From NCBI RefSeq assembly GCF_018861145.1, contig NZ_JAHKQT010000023.1, positions 124,001-188,000 on the forward strand: a stretch of DNA of 64,000 bases, given 5' to 3'. The DNA is from Poseidonibacter lekithochrous (GTDB taxonomy: Bacteria > Campylobacterota > Campylobacteria > Campylobacterales > Arcobacteraceae). The notes beneath the pieces were generated by a model. The model worked only from the letters and a program-made list of their open reading frames with translations, was not told where the DNA came from and ran no database searches. The first letter of the stretch is position 1; each line of letters opens with the position of its first letter. Position numbers and translations under genes: made by a program. This document shows positions 15,416 to 24,394 of this stretch, piece by piece.

Positions 15416-17431
15416 TTATATCGTGATCTCTTTAATATCAGCAATTTTTCTAAATGCTTGATATACAAGTCCGATTGTATTTTTTCTATTTACTTTGATT
15501 TTTTCATCTTCATGATTTACAAAAACTTTTTCAAAGAAATTATCTAATTGTGGTTTCATTGCAAATAACGCATCTAATTCTTCATCATATGTTACATATG
15601 TTAATGCTGTAACTTCTTTATATTTTGAAACTAGTTCTTTTTCTGCATCTTCTTCTAATAAAGATTCATCAATAGTTAAAGTTGAATTAAGATCTAAATC
15701 TTTGATAATATTTGCAACTCTTTTAAATGTAGCAGCAGATTCTTTAAAATTATCACTTTGAACTATTGGATTTAAAGCACAAAGTTTTTGAGATATTTTA
15801 TAGATATCAGTTTCACCACTTCCTAAAACTGCTTTTAATACAGATGGATTAACATCAAAAATTTTGAACAATCTTTCATTAAAGAATTCGATTAGTTGCT
15901 TCTTATCTAAACCTTTATAATTTGATTCTAAAGCATCAATTATTTGTGGTAAGTCTAGAGCTAATTTATGTTCCATTGCAATTTTCACAATTCCAGCAGC
16001 AGCTCGTCTTAAACCAAATGGATCTTTTGAACCTGTTGGAATTTTACCTACAGAGAATAGTCCCATTAAGTTATCAAGTTTATAAGATAATGCAATTATA
16101 GATGAAAATGTATTTGATGGTAATTCAGAATCTTCACCATCTGGTAAGTATTGCTCTTTAAGTGCTGTATAAACTAGTTCGTCTTCTCCTGCTAGTTTTG
16201 CATAGTAATATCCCATTAGACCTTGTAGTTCTGTAAATTCAAATACCATTTCAGACATTAAATCAGCTTTTGAAAGCATTACAGTTTTTTCAATTAATTC
16301 TTTTTTAGGTGGGTTGAATATATCTGCTAAGTAAGTTGCAATTTTTGCTTCTCTTTGCGATTTTTCATACATTGAACCTAAACCTTCTACGAAAGTAAGT
16401 TTCTTTAAGCCCTCGTTGCTAAGTCCATTTGCAATATCATTTTTATAAAAGAACATACCATCTGCAAGTCTTGGTCTTAATACTTTTTCATTTCCTGAAA
16501 TAATAAATCCAAAATCATCAGTTTTAGAGTTTGATACAACTATAAAGTTATTTGTTAAAATACCATCTTTATATACTGCAAAGTATCTTTGGTGCTCTTT
16601 CATAGATGTAACAATAACTTCTTCTGGTAATTCTAAGAACTCAACATCAAATTGGCCTATTAAGGCTGTTGGATATTCAGTGATTGCAACTACTTCATCA
16701 AGTAATTCTATATCAATATCAATTTTTACATTATGTCTTTGCTCAATATCTTTCATTTGAGAAAGGATTCTTTCTCTTCTTTCATCTGGATATAAAATTA
16801 CACCATTGTTATCTAATTTTGCAAAATAATCTCCTGCAAAGTTATATGTAAATGGCTCATAAGAAACCATTCTATGTGCAAATGAATGATTAGATGATTT
16901 TACGCCAAATAATTCACCCTCAACTACTTGTTCACCTAAAATAATAGATAAAGATCTAATTGGTCTAATAAAACTATCAGTTCTATTTCCCCATCTCATT
17001 GATTTACCAAAATTAAGTGAATTCATAAATTCATTAACCATATCATTTAATAGTACAGCTGAGTCACTTCCTTTAACTTCTTCTTTAAAGTAAAGAACTT
17101 CACCTCTCCCTTGATCAATTTTATCAAGTTCTGTTACATCAACACCACATTTTTTAGCAAAACCTAATGCAGCACCTGTTGGAACACCGTCTTTAAATGC
17201 TATTTTAACAGGAGCTCCAAATTGCTCTACTATTGAGTCTTCTTGTGAAACTTGGAACTCTTTGTGCCATAATACTAATCTTCTTGGTGTATAATAAAAT
17301 TCAAAATCACATAATAATCTATTCTTCTCTAAAATATCTACCCATTTTTTTTCAATATTTGGTAATTCTTTTAAAAATGGAATTGCTGGTAATTCTTCAA
17401 CACCTATTTCAATTAATAATGGTTTATTCAT
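15416..17431 (-). CDS. glyS: glycine--tRNA ligase beta subunit
   Basis: 671 residues from the ATG at 17431, where the protein starts MNKPLLIEIGVEELPA as in the family; an ORF open to 17476 adds 15 residues in frame, but this region encodes another small gene. Conserved blocks: FYTPRRLVL, MRWGNRTDSFIRPIRSL, ALIGQFDVEFLELPEEVI, DPFGLRRAAAGI. With the alpha subunit GlyQ (not in this window) it charges tRNA-Gly in the cytoplasm. Its start overlaps by 8 nt the end of an upstream 55-residue membrane-protein gene, so expression is probably coupled. Confidence 0.95.
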   Translation of the reverse strand: MNKPLLIEIGVEELPAIPFLKELPNIEKKWVDILEKNRLLCDFEFYYTPRRLVLWHKEFQVSQEDSIVEQFGAPVKIAFKDGVPTGAALGFAKKCGVDVTELDKIDQGRGEVLYFKEEVKGSDSAVLLNDMVNEFMNSLNFGKSMRWGNRTDSFIRPIRSLSIILGEQVVEGELFGVKSSNHSFAHRMVSYEPFTYNFAGDYFAKLDNNGVILYPDERRERILSQMKDIEQRHNVKIDIDIELLDEVVAITEYPTALIGQFDVEFLELPEEVIVTSMKEHQRYFAVYKDGILTNNFIVVSNSKTDDFGFIISGNEKVLRPRLADGMFFYKNDIANGLSNEGLKKLTFVEGLGSMYEKSQREAKIATYLADIFNPPKKELIEKTVMLSKADLMSEMVFEFTELQGLMGYYYAKLAGEDELVYTALKEQYLPDGEDSELPSNTFSSIIALSYKLDNLMGLFSVGKIPTGSKDPFGLRRAAAGIVKIAMEHKLALDLPQIIDALESNYKGLDKKQLIEFFNERLFKIFDVNPSVLKAVLGSGETDIYKISQKLCALNPIVQSDNFKESAATFKRVANIIKDLDLNSTLTIDESLLEEDAEKELVSKYKEVTALTYVTYDEELDALFAMKPQLDNFFEKVFVNHEDEKIKVNRKNTIGLVYQAFRKIADIKEITI

Positions 17432-17591
17432 CTCTTGTTTCCTTATCTTCGTTATTAGCTTTATTTTTTTCTTCATTATTTGCTATTTTATCTGTATGTT
17501 TTTTTATTTGCTGTCTATTAAAATTAATAATAAACATTGCTACCATAATTACGAACATTATTACTATTACTGTATCTAATATATCTTTCAC
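17424..17591 (-). CDS. small membrane protein overlapping glyS start (55 aa)
   Basis: Too short for ordinary gene callers. It uses a GTG start at 17591 preceded by AGGA. A single hydrophobic helix (about residues 7-23: VIVIMFVIMVAMFIINF) is followed by a charged, Asn/Lys/Glu-rich tail (QIKKHTDKIANNEEKNKANNE). The stop TAA lies inside the first codons of glyS (shared ATGAATAA), an arrangement typical of coupled translation. The family is not recognised; it belongs to the run of minus-strand genes from ribA down to glyS. Confidence 0.65.
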   Translation of the reverse strand: MKDILDTVIVIMFVIMVAMFIINFNRQQIKKHTDKIANNEEKNKANNEDKETRDE

Positions 17592-17657
17592 ATTTATCCT
17601 AATATTTTCTTATATAAAGTATTTATAATATCTAAAAATCTCTTATTATTACGTAAA

Positions 17658-18029
17658 CTACGTAAGTAGATTTTTATATATTATGCCATCTATTTCATTT
17701 AATGCTATTTCTTCTATTTCATCATCTGTTGAAATAAGTGCCAAGATTTTTGAATCAAACATATAATTATCAGCAATTTTTTGAATATCTTTTGCTAAGT
17801 TTTTTTGACAAGCTATATATTTTGCATTTAAACTATTTGCGTAAATCGCTTCTTTAATTGAACTTATTACTACTACATAATCTAAGTCATTTTTATATGA
17901 ATAAGTTAATATGTTTTCGTTGTAACGAAATGAAATAAGTGCATTTGCTTTTGTATTTTTAATCTCATCTATTGATGAAATATTAAAAATATCTGTAAAT
18001 GGTATTAGTTTATCCCCAATAAGTAACAT
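17658..18029 (-). CDS. conserved-looking hypothetical protein (123 aa)
   Basis: A small soluble protein without signal peptide, alternating short beta strands and helices (ALISFRYNENILTYSY, DYVVVISSIKEAIYANSL, ILALISTDDEIEEIAL, DGIIYKNL). It could be a small alpha/beta domain that senses or scaffolds, but no motif identifies an activity. It lies 10 bp downstream of the zinc-ribbon membrane protein in the ribA-rsmG run, which suggests cotranscription. Confidence 0.65.
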   Translation of the reverse strand: MLLIGDKLIPFTDIFNISSIDEIKNTKANALISFRYNENILTYSYKNDLDYVVVISSIKEAIYANSLNAKYIACQKNLAKDIQKIADNYMFDSKILALISTDDEIEEIALNEIDGIIYKNLLT

Positions 18030-18038
18030 ACAAAACTC

Positions 18039-18257
18039 CTATTTGTTTTTTAAACACTCTTCTGAACAATAATACTTACCATTGCTTAGAATTGATTCTT
18101 TTGTTGAAATATAAGTTTTACATGTTGGACATTCAAGCATCTCATCTTCATATTTAATATCTTTCTTTTTTACAATAGTTTTTTCTCTATTCTTTTTAAA
18201 AAAAATTATATATACAATAAATAAAACAAGTGCAAATGCTAAAATTTTTAAAATCAT
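18039..18257 (-). CDS. membrane-anchored zinc-ribbon protein (PP0621-like)
   Basis: 72 residues: an N-terminal transmembrane helix (about 2-20), a basic linker, then CPTCKT and YYCSEECLKN, a four-Cys zinc-binding knuckle pair (CxxC-x19-CxxxC). This matches the small PP0621-type family of unknown function. It directly follows rsmG (the boundary is shared at 18257) and precedes a hypothetical gene. Confidence 0.75.
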   Translation of the reverse strand: MILKILAFALVLFIVYIIFFKKNREKTIVKKKDIKYEDEMLECPTCKTYISTKESILSNGKYYCSEECLKNK

Positions 18258-18844
18258 TATTTACCTTTTATATATAAATAGTTTCTATCATTTCTATTTA
18301 CTATTTTATAGTTTTTATTTACACTTGCAACTTCTAATTCATCATTTAACATACTACCTTTATAGAATAAGTAAGATGCACTTTCATTAACTATATCTTT
18401 AGTTATATCTAAAAGTAATGATGTATTTGTAACAGCTCTTGAAGTTACTAAATCAACTTTTAAATCTTTTACTTTTTCAACTCTATCACAAATTATAGTT
18501 AAATTATCAAGTTTTAAAGATGCTTTTACAAAGTTTAAAAAAGCAACCCTTTTAATTCGTGGTTCTATTAAATATGCTTTCATATCTTTTCTTGCAATTG
18601 CAAGTAAAAGTCCAGGATAACCTGCCCCTGTTCCTATATCTGCAAAACTATCATAAGAGTCAATAAAGTTTAATGGATAAATAGAATCTAAGATATTTTC
18701 ATTGATATCTTCTAATCCTAATCTTCCTGTTAAATTATGAATTTTACCCCATTGTTGTAATAGTTTAGTAAAAACAGTACAATCTTTATAAAAGTCTTTA
18801 TCAAATTGGAAATCATTTTCTTCTAAAAGTTCTTGTAAATTCAT
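18257..18844 (-). CDS. rsmG: 16S rRNA (guanine527-N7)-methyltransferase
   Basis: 195 residues, slightly shorter than the 207 of E. coli RsmG. The SAM site FADIGTGAGYPGLLLAIA is clear, followed by LIEPRIKRVAFL and VTSRAVT. It methylates G527 in the 530 loop of 16S rRNA, and loss in other bacteria gives low-level streptomycin resistance. Its ATG overlaps the ribA stop by one base (TAATG), so the two are translationally coupled. Confidence 0.95.
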   Translation of the reverse strand: MNLQELLEENDFQFDKDFYKDCTVFTKLLQQWGKIHNLTGRLGLEDINENILDSIYPLNFIDSYDSFADIGTGAGYPGLLLAIARKDMKAYLIEPRIKRVAFLNFVKASLKLDNLTIICDRVEKVKDLKVDLVTSRAVTNTSLLLDITKDIVNESASYLFYKGSMLNDELEVASVNKNYKIVNRNDRNYLYIKGK

Positions 18845-19419
18845 TACAGCATATGCCCCATTTGATCTTTTTTTGTATTTAAATAATGTTCATTATACTT
18901 ATTTATTTTAGTAATTGCTGGAATTCGTTCAACAATTTCAACTCCAATACTTTTTACATATTCTATTTTATTTGGATTATTTGTAATTAATTTTACTTTA
19001 TTTATATTTAAATCATTAAAAACGTGTTTAACTATTCTATAATCTCTTTCATCTTCTTTGAATCCTAATTCAACATTAGCTTCAATTGTATTTCTACCTT
19101 GATCTTGTAAACAATAGGCATTTACTTTGTTAAGTAAACCTATATTTCGGCCTTCCTGTCTATGATAAATAACTAAACCGCCCTCTTTTGCGATAAAGTC
19201 TAATGATAAATTTAATTGGTTCTGGCAATCACACTTTAAACTTCCTAGTGCATCTCCTGTTAAACATTCAGAATGTACTCTAACATAAGGAATTTTGATA
19301 TTTTCAAAATCCTCACTCATGATTGCTAAATGTTCTTGGTTGTCGTCTTTATAAGCTTTTATTTTAAATTTTCCATGTTTTGTAGGTAGGTTTGCAATAT
19401 TTGATTGTATTATATTCAT
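18844..19419 (-). CDS. ribA: GTP cyclohydrolase II
   Basis: 191 residues, full length for stand-alone RibA. Zinc ligands C52, C63 and C65 stand in SECLTGDALGSLKCDC; the catalytic region RQEGRNIGLLNKV and ITNNPNKIEYV are intact. It opens GTP to the pyrimidine precursor of riboflavin. This explains how the cell tolerates the degenerate RibA half of the ribBA gene at 569-1600. Head of a run with rsmG, the zinc-ribbon protein and downstream genes; it diverges from hemB. Confidence 0.96.
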   Translation of the reverse strand: MNIIQSNIANLPTKHGKFKIKAYKDDNQEHLAIMSEDFENIKIPYVRVHSECLTGDALGSLKCDCQNQLNLSLDFIAKEGGLVIYHRQEGRNIGLLNKVNAYCLQDQGRNTIEANVELGFKEDERDYRIVKHVFNDLNINKVKLITNNPNKIEYVKSIGVEIVERIPAITKINKYNEHYLNTKKDQMGHML

Positions 19420-19478
19420 TGTCTTTAAACCTTATTATTGTTATAATTCGCAGATTATAACCAAAAGAGGTAAATAGA

Positions 19479-20453
19479 ATGTTTAAACGATTTAGAAGAT
19501 TAAGAATAAATGAGACTTTAAGAAATTTAGTTCAAGAAACTACAATAACACCTGATGATTTTATATATCCATTATTTGTAAGAGAAGGAAAAGGTATTAA
19601 AACTGAAGTATCTTCAATGCCTGGTGTATTCCAAATGAGTCTGGATGAGATATTAAAAGAGTGTGAATATTTAATAAGTATTGATTTAAAATCAATTATT
19701 CTTTTTGCAATACCTGATGTAAAAGATTCAGTTGGTAGTGAATGCTTATGTGATGAAAGTATTATCTCTAGAACTATTAGAGCAATTAAAGAGAAGTTTC
19801 CACAAATGTTTGTCGTAACTGATTTATGTTTTTGTGAATATACAGATCATGGACATTGTGGTATTTTAGATCCTAAAACACAAACTGTTGATAATGATAA
19901 AACATTAGAGATTTCGGCACAACAAGCTATTGTTCATGCCAAAGCAGGTGCTGATATGATTGCACCTTCTGGAATGATGGATGGAATTATCACAACATTA
20001 CGAACTGCTTTAGATGAAAATGGATATGAAAACTTACCAATTATGGCATACTCGACTAAATTTGCAAGTGGATATTATGGACCATTTAGAGATGTTGCTG
20101 AATCAACACCATCTTTTGGAGATAGAAGGACATATCAAATGAATCCAGCTAATAGACTTGAAGCAATAGAAGAATCTTTACAAGATGAAAAAGAAGGCGC
20201 AGATATCTTAATGGTTAAACCAGCTCTTGCTTTCTTAGATGTTGTAAGAGATATTAGAAATGAAACAAAATTACCTTTATGTGTTTACAATGTAAGTGGT
20301 GAATATGCAATGCTTAAAAATGCAGGAGCAGCAGGACTTATTGATTATGAAAGAGTAATGATGGAAACACTAATGGGCTTTAAGCGAGCTGGTGCAAATA
20401 TTATTATTACATATCATGCAAAAGAAGCTTGTGAATTAATGAGAAAAGCATAG
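19479..20453 (+). CDS. hemB: delta-aminolevulinic acid dehydratase (porphobilinogen synthase)
   Basis: 324 residues. The metal-site segment reads TDLCFCEYTDHGHCGI (Cys-rich, zinc type), with active-site lysines in MAYSTKFASGYYGPFRDVA and ILMVKPALAFLDV. It condenses two 5-aminolevulinate molecules to porphobilinogen in heme synthesis. AGAGGT precedes the ATG. A histidine kinase gene starts 9 bp after the stop, so the three genes may share a transcript. Confidence 0.97.
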   Translation: MFKRFRRLRINETLRNLVQETTITPDDFIYPLFVREGKGIKTEVSSMPGVFQMSLDEILKECEYLISIDLKSIILFAIPDVKDSVGSECLCDESIISRTIRAIKEKFPQMFVVTDLCFCEYTDHGHCGILDPKTQTVDNDKTLEISAQQAIVHAKAGADMIAPSGMMDGIITTLRTALDENGYENLPIMAYSTKFASGYYGPFRDVAESTPSFGDRRTYQMNPANRLEAIEESLQDEKEGADILMVKPALAFLDVVRDIRNETKLPLCVYNVSGEYAMLKNAGAAGLIDYERVMMETLMGFKRAGANIIITYHAKEACELMRKA

Positions 20454-20461
20454 TAAAATAA

Positions 20462-21568
20462 ATGAGCAATACTTATCAAGAAGCAATAGAAAACTCTAAT
20501 ATAGTATCTAAAACAGATATTAATGGAATAATTACTTTTGTAAATGATGAGTTTTGCAAAATATCTGGATACTCTCGAGATGAACTTATGGGACAAAATC
20601 ATAATATCGTAAGACATCCAGATGCTTTATCTTCTAATTTTAAAACTCTATGGGAAACAATTCTTTCTAAAAAGTCTTATAAAGCTACTGTAAAAAATCT
20701 TAGTAAAAATGGCCATACTGTTTATCTTAATACTACTATTACTCCTATATTAGAGGATAATGGGGATATTAAAGAATTTATAGCTATTCGTTATGATGTT
20801 ACAAAAGAGTTTGAACTTCAAAAAAAACTTGAAGAAAAACAAAAACTTCTTTTTTGGCAATCTAGAATGGCATCATTGGGTCAAATGCTTGGAAATATTG
20901 CACATCAATGGCGACAACCACTTACTGAGCTTAATTTAACACTATTTAATATAAAAAAAGCACATAAAAATAATGACTCTGAAAAAATCAATGAATTATA
21001 TATAGAGAGTAAAGAGATAATATTAAATATGTCTAATACTATTGAGGATTTTACAAACTTCTTTAATCCACAAAAAGACAAAAAACTATTTTTTATAAAA
21101 GATGCAATAGATGAGTCTCTTGCAATTTTAAAAAAAGTTCTTGAAAAAGAAAATATTAAATTAAGTCTTGTAATTAATAGTAATAAAGAAGTATTAGGTG
21201 TTTCAAATGAATTATCACAAGTTATTATCAACTTAGTACAAAACTCAAAAGATGCTTTTACTATTAAGGATATAAAGAATAGAAATATTGATATTATTTT
21301 ACAAGATGAAATAATTGAACAAAAAAATTACGTATGTATTTATATAAAAGATAATGCCTTAGGTGTAAATAGTGATTGTATAGATAAGATATTTGAGCCT
21401 TATTTTACAACTAAACATAAATCACAAGGAACCGGATTAGGATTGTTTATGTCAAAAATGATTATAGAAAAGAGTCTTAATGGAACTATAAAACATGAAA
21501 ATACTGAAGATGGTTCAATATTTACTATATGCATACCGTTAACTCTGGCTTTAGAGGATAATGAATAA
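20462..21568 (+). CDS. PAS-domain sensor histidine kinase
   Basis: 368 residues, no membrane segment, so a cytoplasmic sensor. PAS domain at about 1-120 (FVNDEFCKISGYSRDEL, GQNHNIVRHPD, an Aer-like PAS), H-box at about 148 (IAHQWRQPLTELNLTL, His phosphorylated), N-box IINLVQNSKDAF and G-boxes DNALGVN and GTGLGLFMSK. The stop codon directly abuts the start of the response regulator. The Aer-like PAS suggests redox or metabolite sensing; the ligand is unknown. Confidence 0.93.
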   Translation: MSNTYQEAIENSNIVSKTDINGIITFVNDEFCKISGYSRDELMGQNHNIVRHPDALSSNFKTLWETILSKKSYKATVKNLSKNGHTVYLNTTITPILEDNGDIKEFIAIRYDVTKEFELQKKLEEKQKLLFWQSRMASLGQMLGNIAHQWRQPLTELNLTLFNIKKAHKNNDSEKINELYIESKEIILNMSNTIEDFTNFFNPQKDKKLFFIKDAIDESLAILKKVLEKENIKLSLVINSNKEVLGVSNELSQVIINLVQNSKDAFTIKDIKNRNIDIILQDEIIEQKNYVCIYIKDNALGVNSDCIDKIFEPYFTTKHKSQGTGLGLFMSKMIIEKSLNGTIKHENTEDGSIFTICIPLTLALEDNE

Positions 21569-22249
21569 ATGAATTTAAATTTATTAAAAACTTTAAAAAT
21601 ATTAATAGTTGAAGATGAATCAAGATTAGCCTCTTTACTTAAAGAAGCAATAAATGAATATTTTCACTCAGTAATAATTGCTAAAGACGGAGAAGAAGGT
21701 TTAAAACGATTTAAAGTAAATAAGCCTGACATTATAATAACTGATATTATGATGCCTAAAACAAATGGTTTAGAAATGACTATAAAAATAAAAGAGCTTG
21801 ATGAACTAATTCCTATTATAGTATTAAGTGCCCATTCTGATAAAGAAAAACTATTAAGTGCTATTGATCTAGGAATAAGTAAGTATTTTATAAAACCTTT
21901 TGATCCTGATGAGGTACTTGAACATATAAATAAAATTGCTCCAACATTAAATAAAAGAAAAAAAATTAAATTAAAAGATGGATTTGTTTTTGATAATAAT
22001 TCAACATCGCTATACAAGGATGGTATTTTGTTAAAACTTACAAAAAGAGAGAAAGAGTTTTTCTATTTACTTCTAAAACACCAAAATAAAGTTGTAGAGA
22101 CTTTACTTATAAAAGAGACTATTTGGGATGAGGAAGTAAATGATGAAAGATTAAGAACGTTTATAAAGCGATTACGTCTTAAAACATCTAAAGATTTAAT
22201 AGAAAATGCCTCAGGACAAGGGTATATGATTTCACCAACTTATATTTAG
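21569..22249 (+). CDS. OmpR-type response regulator
   Basis: 226 residues. Receiver at 1-120 with the acidic pair EDE, phosphoacceptor Asp in IIITDIMMPKTNGL, then VLSAHSD and FIKPFDPDEV. A winged-helix DNA-binding domain follows (about 130-225: LTKREKEFFYLLL, RLRTFIKRLRLKT, GQGYMIS). It begins at the base after the kinase stop, so it is the cognate partner. Target genes are unknown. Confidence 0.95.
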   Translation: MNLNLLKTLKILIVEDESRLASLLKEAINEYFHSVIIAKDGEEGLKRFKVNKPDIIITDIMMPKTNGLEMTIKIKELDELIPIIVLSAHSDKEKLLSAIDLGISKYFIKPFDPDEVLEHINKIAPTLNKRKKIKLKDGFVFDNNSTSLYKDGILLKLTKREKEFFYLLLKHQNKVVETLLIKETIWDEEVNDERLRTFIKRLRLKTSKDLIENASGQGYMISPTYI

Positions 22250-22268
22250 TAGTTTTAAAAACTTGCAA

Positions 22269-22291
22269 AGTAGTAGTTTAAAACTACTACT
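22269..22291. terminator. bidirectional terminator between response regulator and PepSY gene
   Basis: AGTAGTAGT (22269-22277) pairs with ACTACTACT (22283-22291) around a 5-nt loop; a T-rich stretch follows on the plus side. It sits between two converging stop codons and touches the PepSY stop. Confidence 0.65.
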
Positions 22292-23415
22292 TATTTAGCT
22301 TTTTTCTTATTACGTTTAAAATATAACATAAATCCAGTTATAGTAAATAGTGCCATAAGTACACTTGCTATAAACATACCAACTTGACCAAATCTACCAA
22401 AATATTCACCTGAATGAAGAGGAAGCATACTTTGCATAATTTTTTCGCCTAAGCGTTTATCTTCATATTTTTCATGATTTAATATTTCGCCTGTATTAAT
22501 ATCAAGAGTCAAATTATTTCTAGCTCTATAGTGATCAGGATTAATATCTAAATAAGAAAAAGTATAACTAGATCCATTTTTAGGAAGTCTTAGTGTTGCA
22601 CTTGAATACTTTTTTTGTATAGAATCATCAAACAGTTCTATAGCTTTTTGGTGTGAATTAAAAGTTAGTATATTCTTAACATCAACTTTTGTTTTTTTAC
22701 CTTTATTTCTTTGTGGTTTCTCTACATCTGTAATTGCATAAAGTGCATTTCTATACCATTCATAAGACCAATAAAGTCCTGTAAGAGAAGCTAATAAGTA
22801 AAAAGGTAATACCCACATACCAATTGTACTATGTAAACTCGCTAAAAATGGGCGTCCTGAAGACTGTGTATTAATTAATAAACTTTTGAAAAAACCTTTT
22901 TTTATTCTAACCCAATAAACAATAACACCACTTATAGATAAAATAATTAATGCTACGGTAGAAATGGCAACAACTTGCTTTCCGATCTCTCTGTTATCTC
23001 CTGTTAATGTTAACCATCTATGTAATCTTAGATTAAAAAAGAAAAACTCTTTACCTTTAATATCAGGTAAGATTTCAGCAGTATAAGGATTAACAAAATA
23101 ATTCATTCCTCTTCTAGCTGTTTTACCTTTTCCTTCCACATTAATAATTACAGATTCATTAGCATTACTCGAAAAGGTAATTCTATTTATCTTTCTATCT
23201 GGAATTTTTTCTTGAAATTTTGTTAATAAAACTTCTGTTTCAAGCTTTTTATGATTCTCTTTTGGAATAGAAACTATATAACTATCCTTATTTATTATTT
23301 TTAAAATCTCTTTTTCAAAAGATAATACAGCGCCTGATACTCCGATTATTAATAAAATTATACCTGCTGCAAGACCTAGAATAAGGTGTATTTTAAACCA
23401 TATTTTTTTATACAT
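22291..23415 (-). CDS. PepSY-associated transmembrane protein, iron-block member
   Basis: 374 residues with hydrophobic segments at about 10-34, 145-166, 200-220 and 340-362. The start pattern IWFKIHLILGLAAGIILLIIGVSGAVLSF, LRLHRWLTLTGDNREIGK and LHSTIGMWVLPFYLLASLTGLYWSYEW are typical of PepSY-TM proteins found beside siderophore and heme receptors, where they probably assist inner-membrane iron reduction or transport. Conserved His residues (LHRWL, LHSTIG, LHSGEYFG) could bind heme. It is downstream of hemP on the same strand and faces Fur-type sites. Confidence 0.88.
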   Translation of the reverse strand: MYKKIWFKIHLILGLAAGIILLIIGVSGAVLSFEKEILKIINKDSYIVSIPKENHKKLETEVLLTKFQEKIPDRKINRITFSSNANESVIINVEGKGKTARRGMNYFVNPYTAEILPDIKGKEFFFFNLRLHRWLTLTGDNREIGKQVVAISTVALIILSISGVIVYWVRIKKGFFKSLLINTQSSGRPFLASLHSTIGMWVLPFYLLASLTGLYWSYEWYRNALYAITDVEKPQRNKGKKTKVDVKNILTFNSHQKAIELFDDSIQKKYSSATLRLPKNGSSYTFSYLDINPDHYRARNNLTLDINTGEILNHEKYEDKRLGEKIMQSMLPLHSGEYFGRFGQVGMFIASVLMALFTITGFMLYFKRNKKKAK

Positions 23416-23531
23416 TTATTTTCCTTTTTTATGTTAATTGATAGGGGTTTGTGTTTTATTTTAAGTATACGAATATTTGGCTGGCTATTTATTTAGGAGA
23501 GAACAATGATTGTTGCTAGCTATATTATTTG

Positions 23532-23663
23532 TTATTTTGTTAAAATTAATTTGTTCGCTTTTGTAATTCTTAGTTGATATTCTTGTCCTTGGTGAACAAT
23601 TGTTATCGTGTTTGACTGATTAAAGATTTCTTTTGTGTCGATTTTATTTTCTTTTTTTTCCAT
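23532..23663 (-). CDS. hemP: hemin uptake protein HemP (43 aa)
   Basis: A short gene easily missed. The C-terminal half IVHQGQEYQLRITKANKLILTK matches the HemP signature (HxGxxYxLRxTxxxKLILTK), and the whole protein has the usual tiny size. GGAAG lies about 5 nt before the ATG at 23663. HemP is known as a small regulator or activator of heme-uptake genes and is iron-repressed; two Fur-like palindromes lie 87-148 bp upstream. The PepSY gene follows 117 bp downstream on the same strand. Confidence 0.88.
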   Translation of the reverse strand: MEKKENKIDTKEIFNQSNTITIVHQGQEYQLRITKANKLILTK

Positions 23664-23749
23664 TTAAACTTCCATTTGATTTTTTTAACTAATGATTAAC
23701 AAAATATAAATGGGATATTAACAAATAGAATCTTAATCTTTAATAAAAC

Positions 23750-23764
23750 TGATAATTGTTATCA
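23750..23764. promoter_or_regulatory. Fur-box-like palindrome 1
   Basis: TGATAATTGTTATCA is a perfect TGATAA-N3-TTATCA inverted repeat, close to the Fur consensus. It lies in the hemP upstream region, 87 bp from its start. A second copy with the complementary centre lies 47 bp away. Confidence 0.7.
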
Positions 23765-23796
23765 TTACTAAGTAAACATTAAGACTATATCTATTA

Positions 23797-23811
23797 TGAT
23801 AACAATTATCA
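23797..23811. promoter_or_regulatory. Fur-box-like palindrome 2
   Basis: TGATAACAATTATCA, again TGATAA-N3-TTATCA, ends 15 bp before the ankyrin-protein start and abuts its ribosome site (AAGGAA). TATGAT overlapping the left arm may serve as a -10 element, so bound Fur would block this promoter. Confidence 0.7.
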
Positions 23812-23826
23812 TTATAAGGAAATAAG

Positions 23827-24348
23827 ATGTCAAATAATAATCTTCTAAATTCAAACTTAAATAAACATGTGTATAAAACACTTTTTGTTTCATTAGTAAA
23901 TGAAAATAAATGGGAAACTCTTATCGAAATGTTTACTCATGGTGTTTTAGATATAAATATCAAAGATGAGAGAGGTCGAAACTGCTTATATTGGGCAATT
24001 AAAAAAAATAAAATAGAGATTATAAAAGTATTAATCAAATTAAATATTAATACAAAGGAAGTTTCTTCAAACTTATCAGCAATAAATTATGCAGTTTGTC
24101 AGGACAATGTTAAAGTATTAAAATGTCTAAAGAACTGTGGTCTTGATATAAATGAAGTTGATAATGTAAATTCAACTCCCCTAATCTACGCAGTTTTATA
24201 TAATAAAATTAATAGCACAAACTATTTTATACAAAATGGATCAAATATTCATCATGAAGATTTTTTAGGAAATAGCCCTTTTAATATAGCTCATAATTTA
24301 AAAATTACTTACTTAATTAATAAATTTGAAGAAAATTCTTCTCTTTAA
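23827..24348 (+). CDS. ankyrin-repeat protein under Fur-type control
   Basis: 173 residues, no signal peptide. About four ankyrin repeats are visible: INIKDERGRNCLYWAIKKN, a middle repeat with SAINYAVCQDNVKVLKCL, DINEVDNVNSTPLIYAVLYNK and NIHHEDFLGNSPFNIAHN. Such proteins bind other proteins; the partner is unknown. Its position between Fur-like sites and tonB, 46 bp before the tonB start, places it in the iron-starvation set. The role is inferred from context only. Confidence 0.85.
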   Translation: MSNNNLLNSNLNKHVYKTLFVSLVNENKWETLIEMFTHGVLDINIKDERGRNCLYWAIKKNKIEIIKVLIKLNINTKEVSSNLSAINYAVCQDNVKVLKCLKNCGLDINEVDNVNSTPLIYAVLYNKINSTNYFIQNGSNIHHEDFLGNSPFNIAHNLKITYLINKFEENSSL

Positions 24349-24359
24349 TAATCAATTAA

Positions 24360-24372
24360 GATAATTATTATC
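24360..24372. promoter_or_regulatory. Fur-box-like palindrome 3 before tonB
   Basis: GATAATTATTATC is a perfect GATAAT-T-ATTATC inverted repeat 23 bp before the tonB start. TATTATATTAAG, just after it, gives plausible -10 sequence, although the spacing to the ATG would be short. Confidence 0.6.
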
Positions 24373-24394
24373 AATATTATATTAAGATTGCGCC

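Noticed and set aside
17233-17628. 131-codon plus-strand open frame opposite the glyS start
   Set aside because: Low-complexity hydrophobic reading of the antisense strand; the minus strand carries the well-supported glyS and its overlapping small gene.
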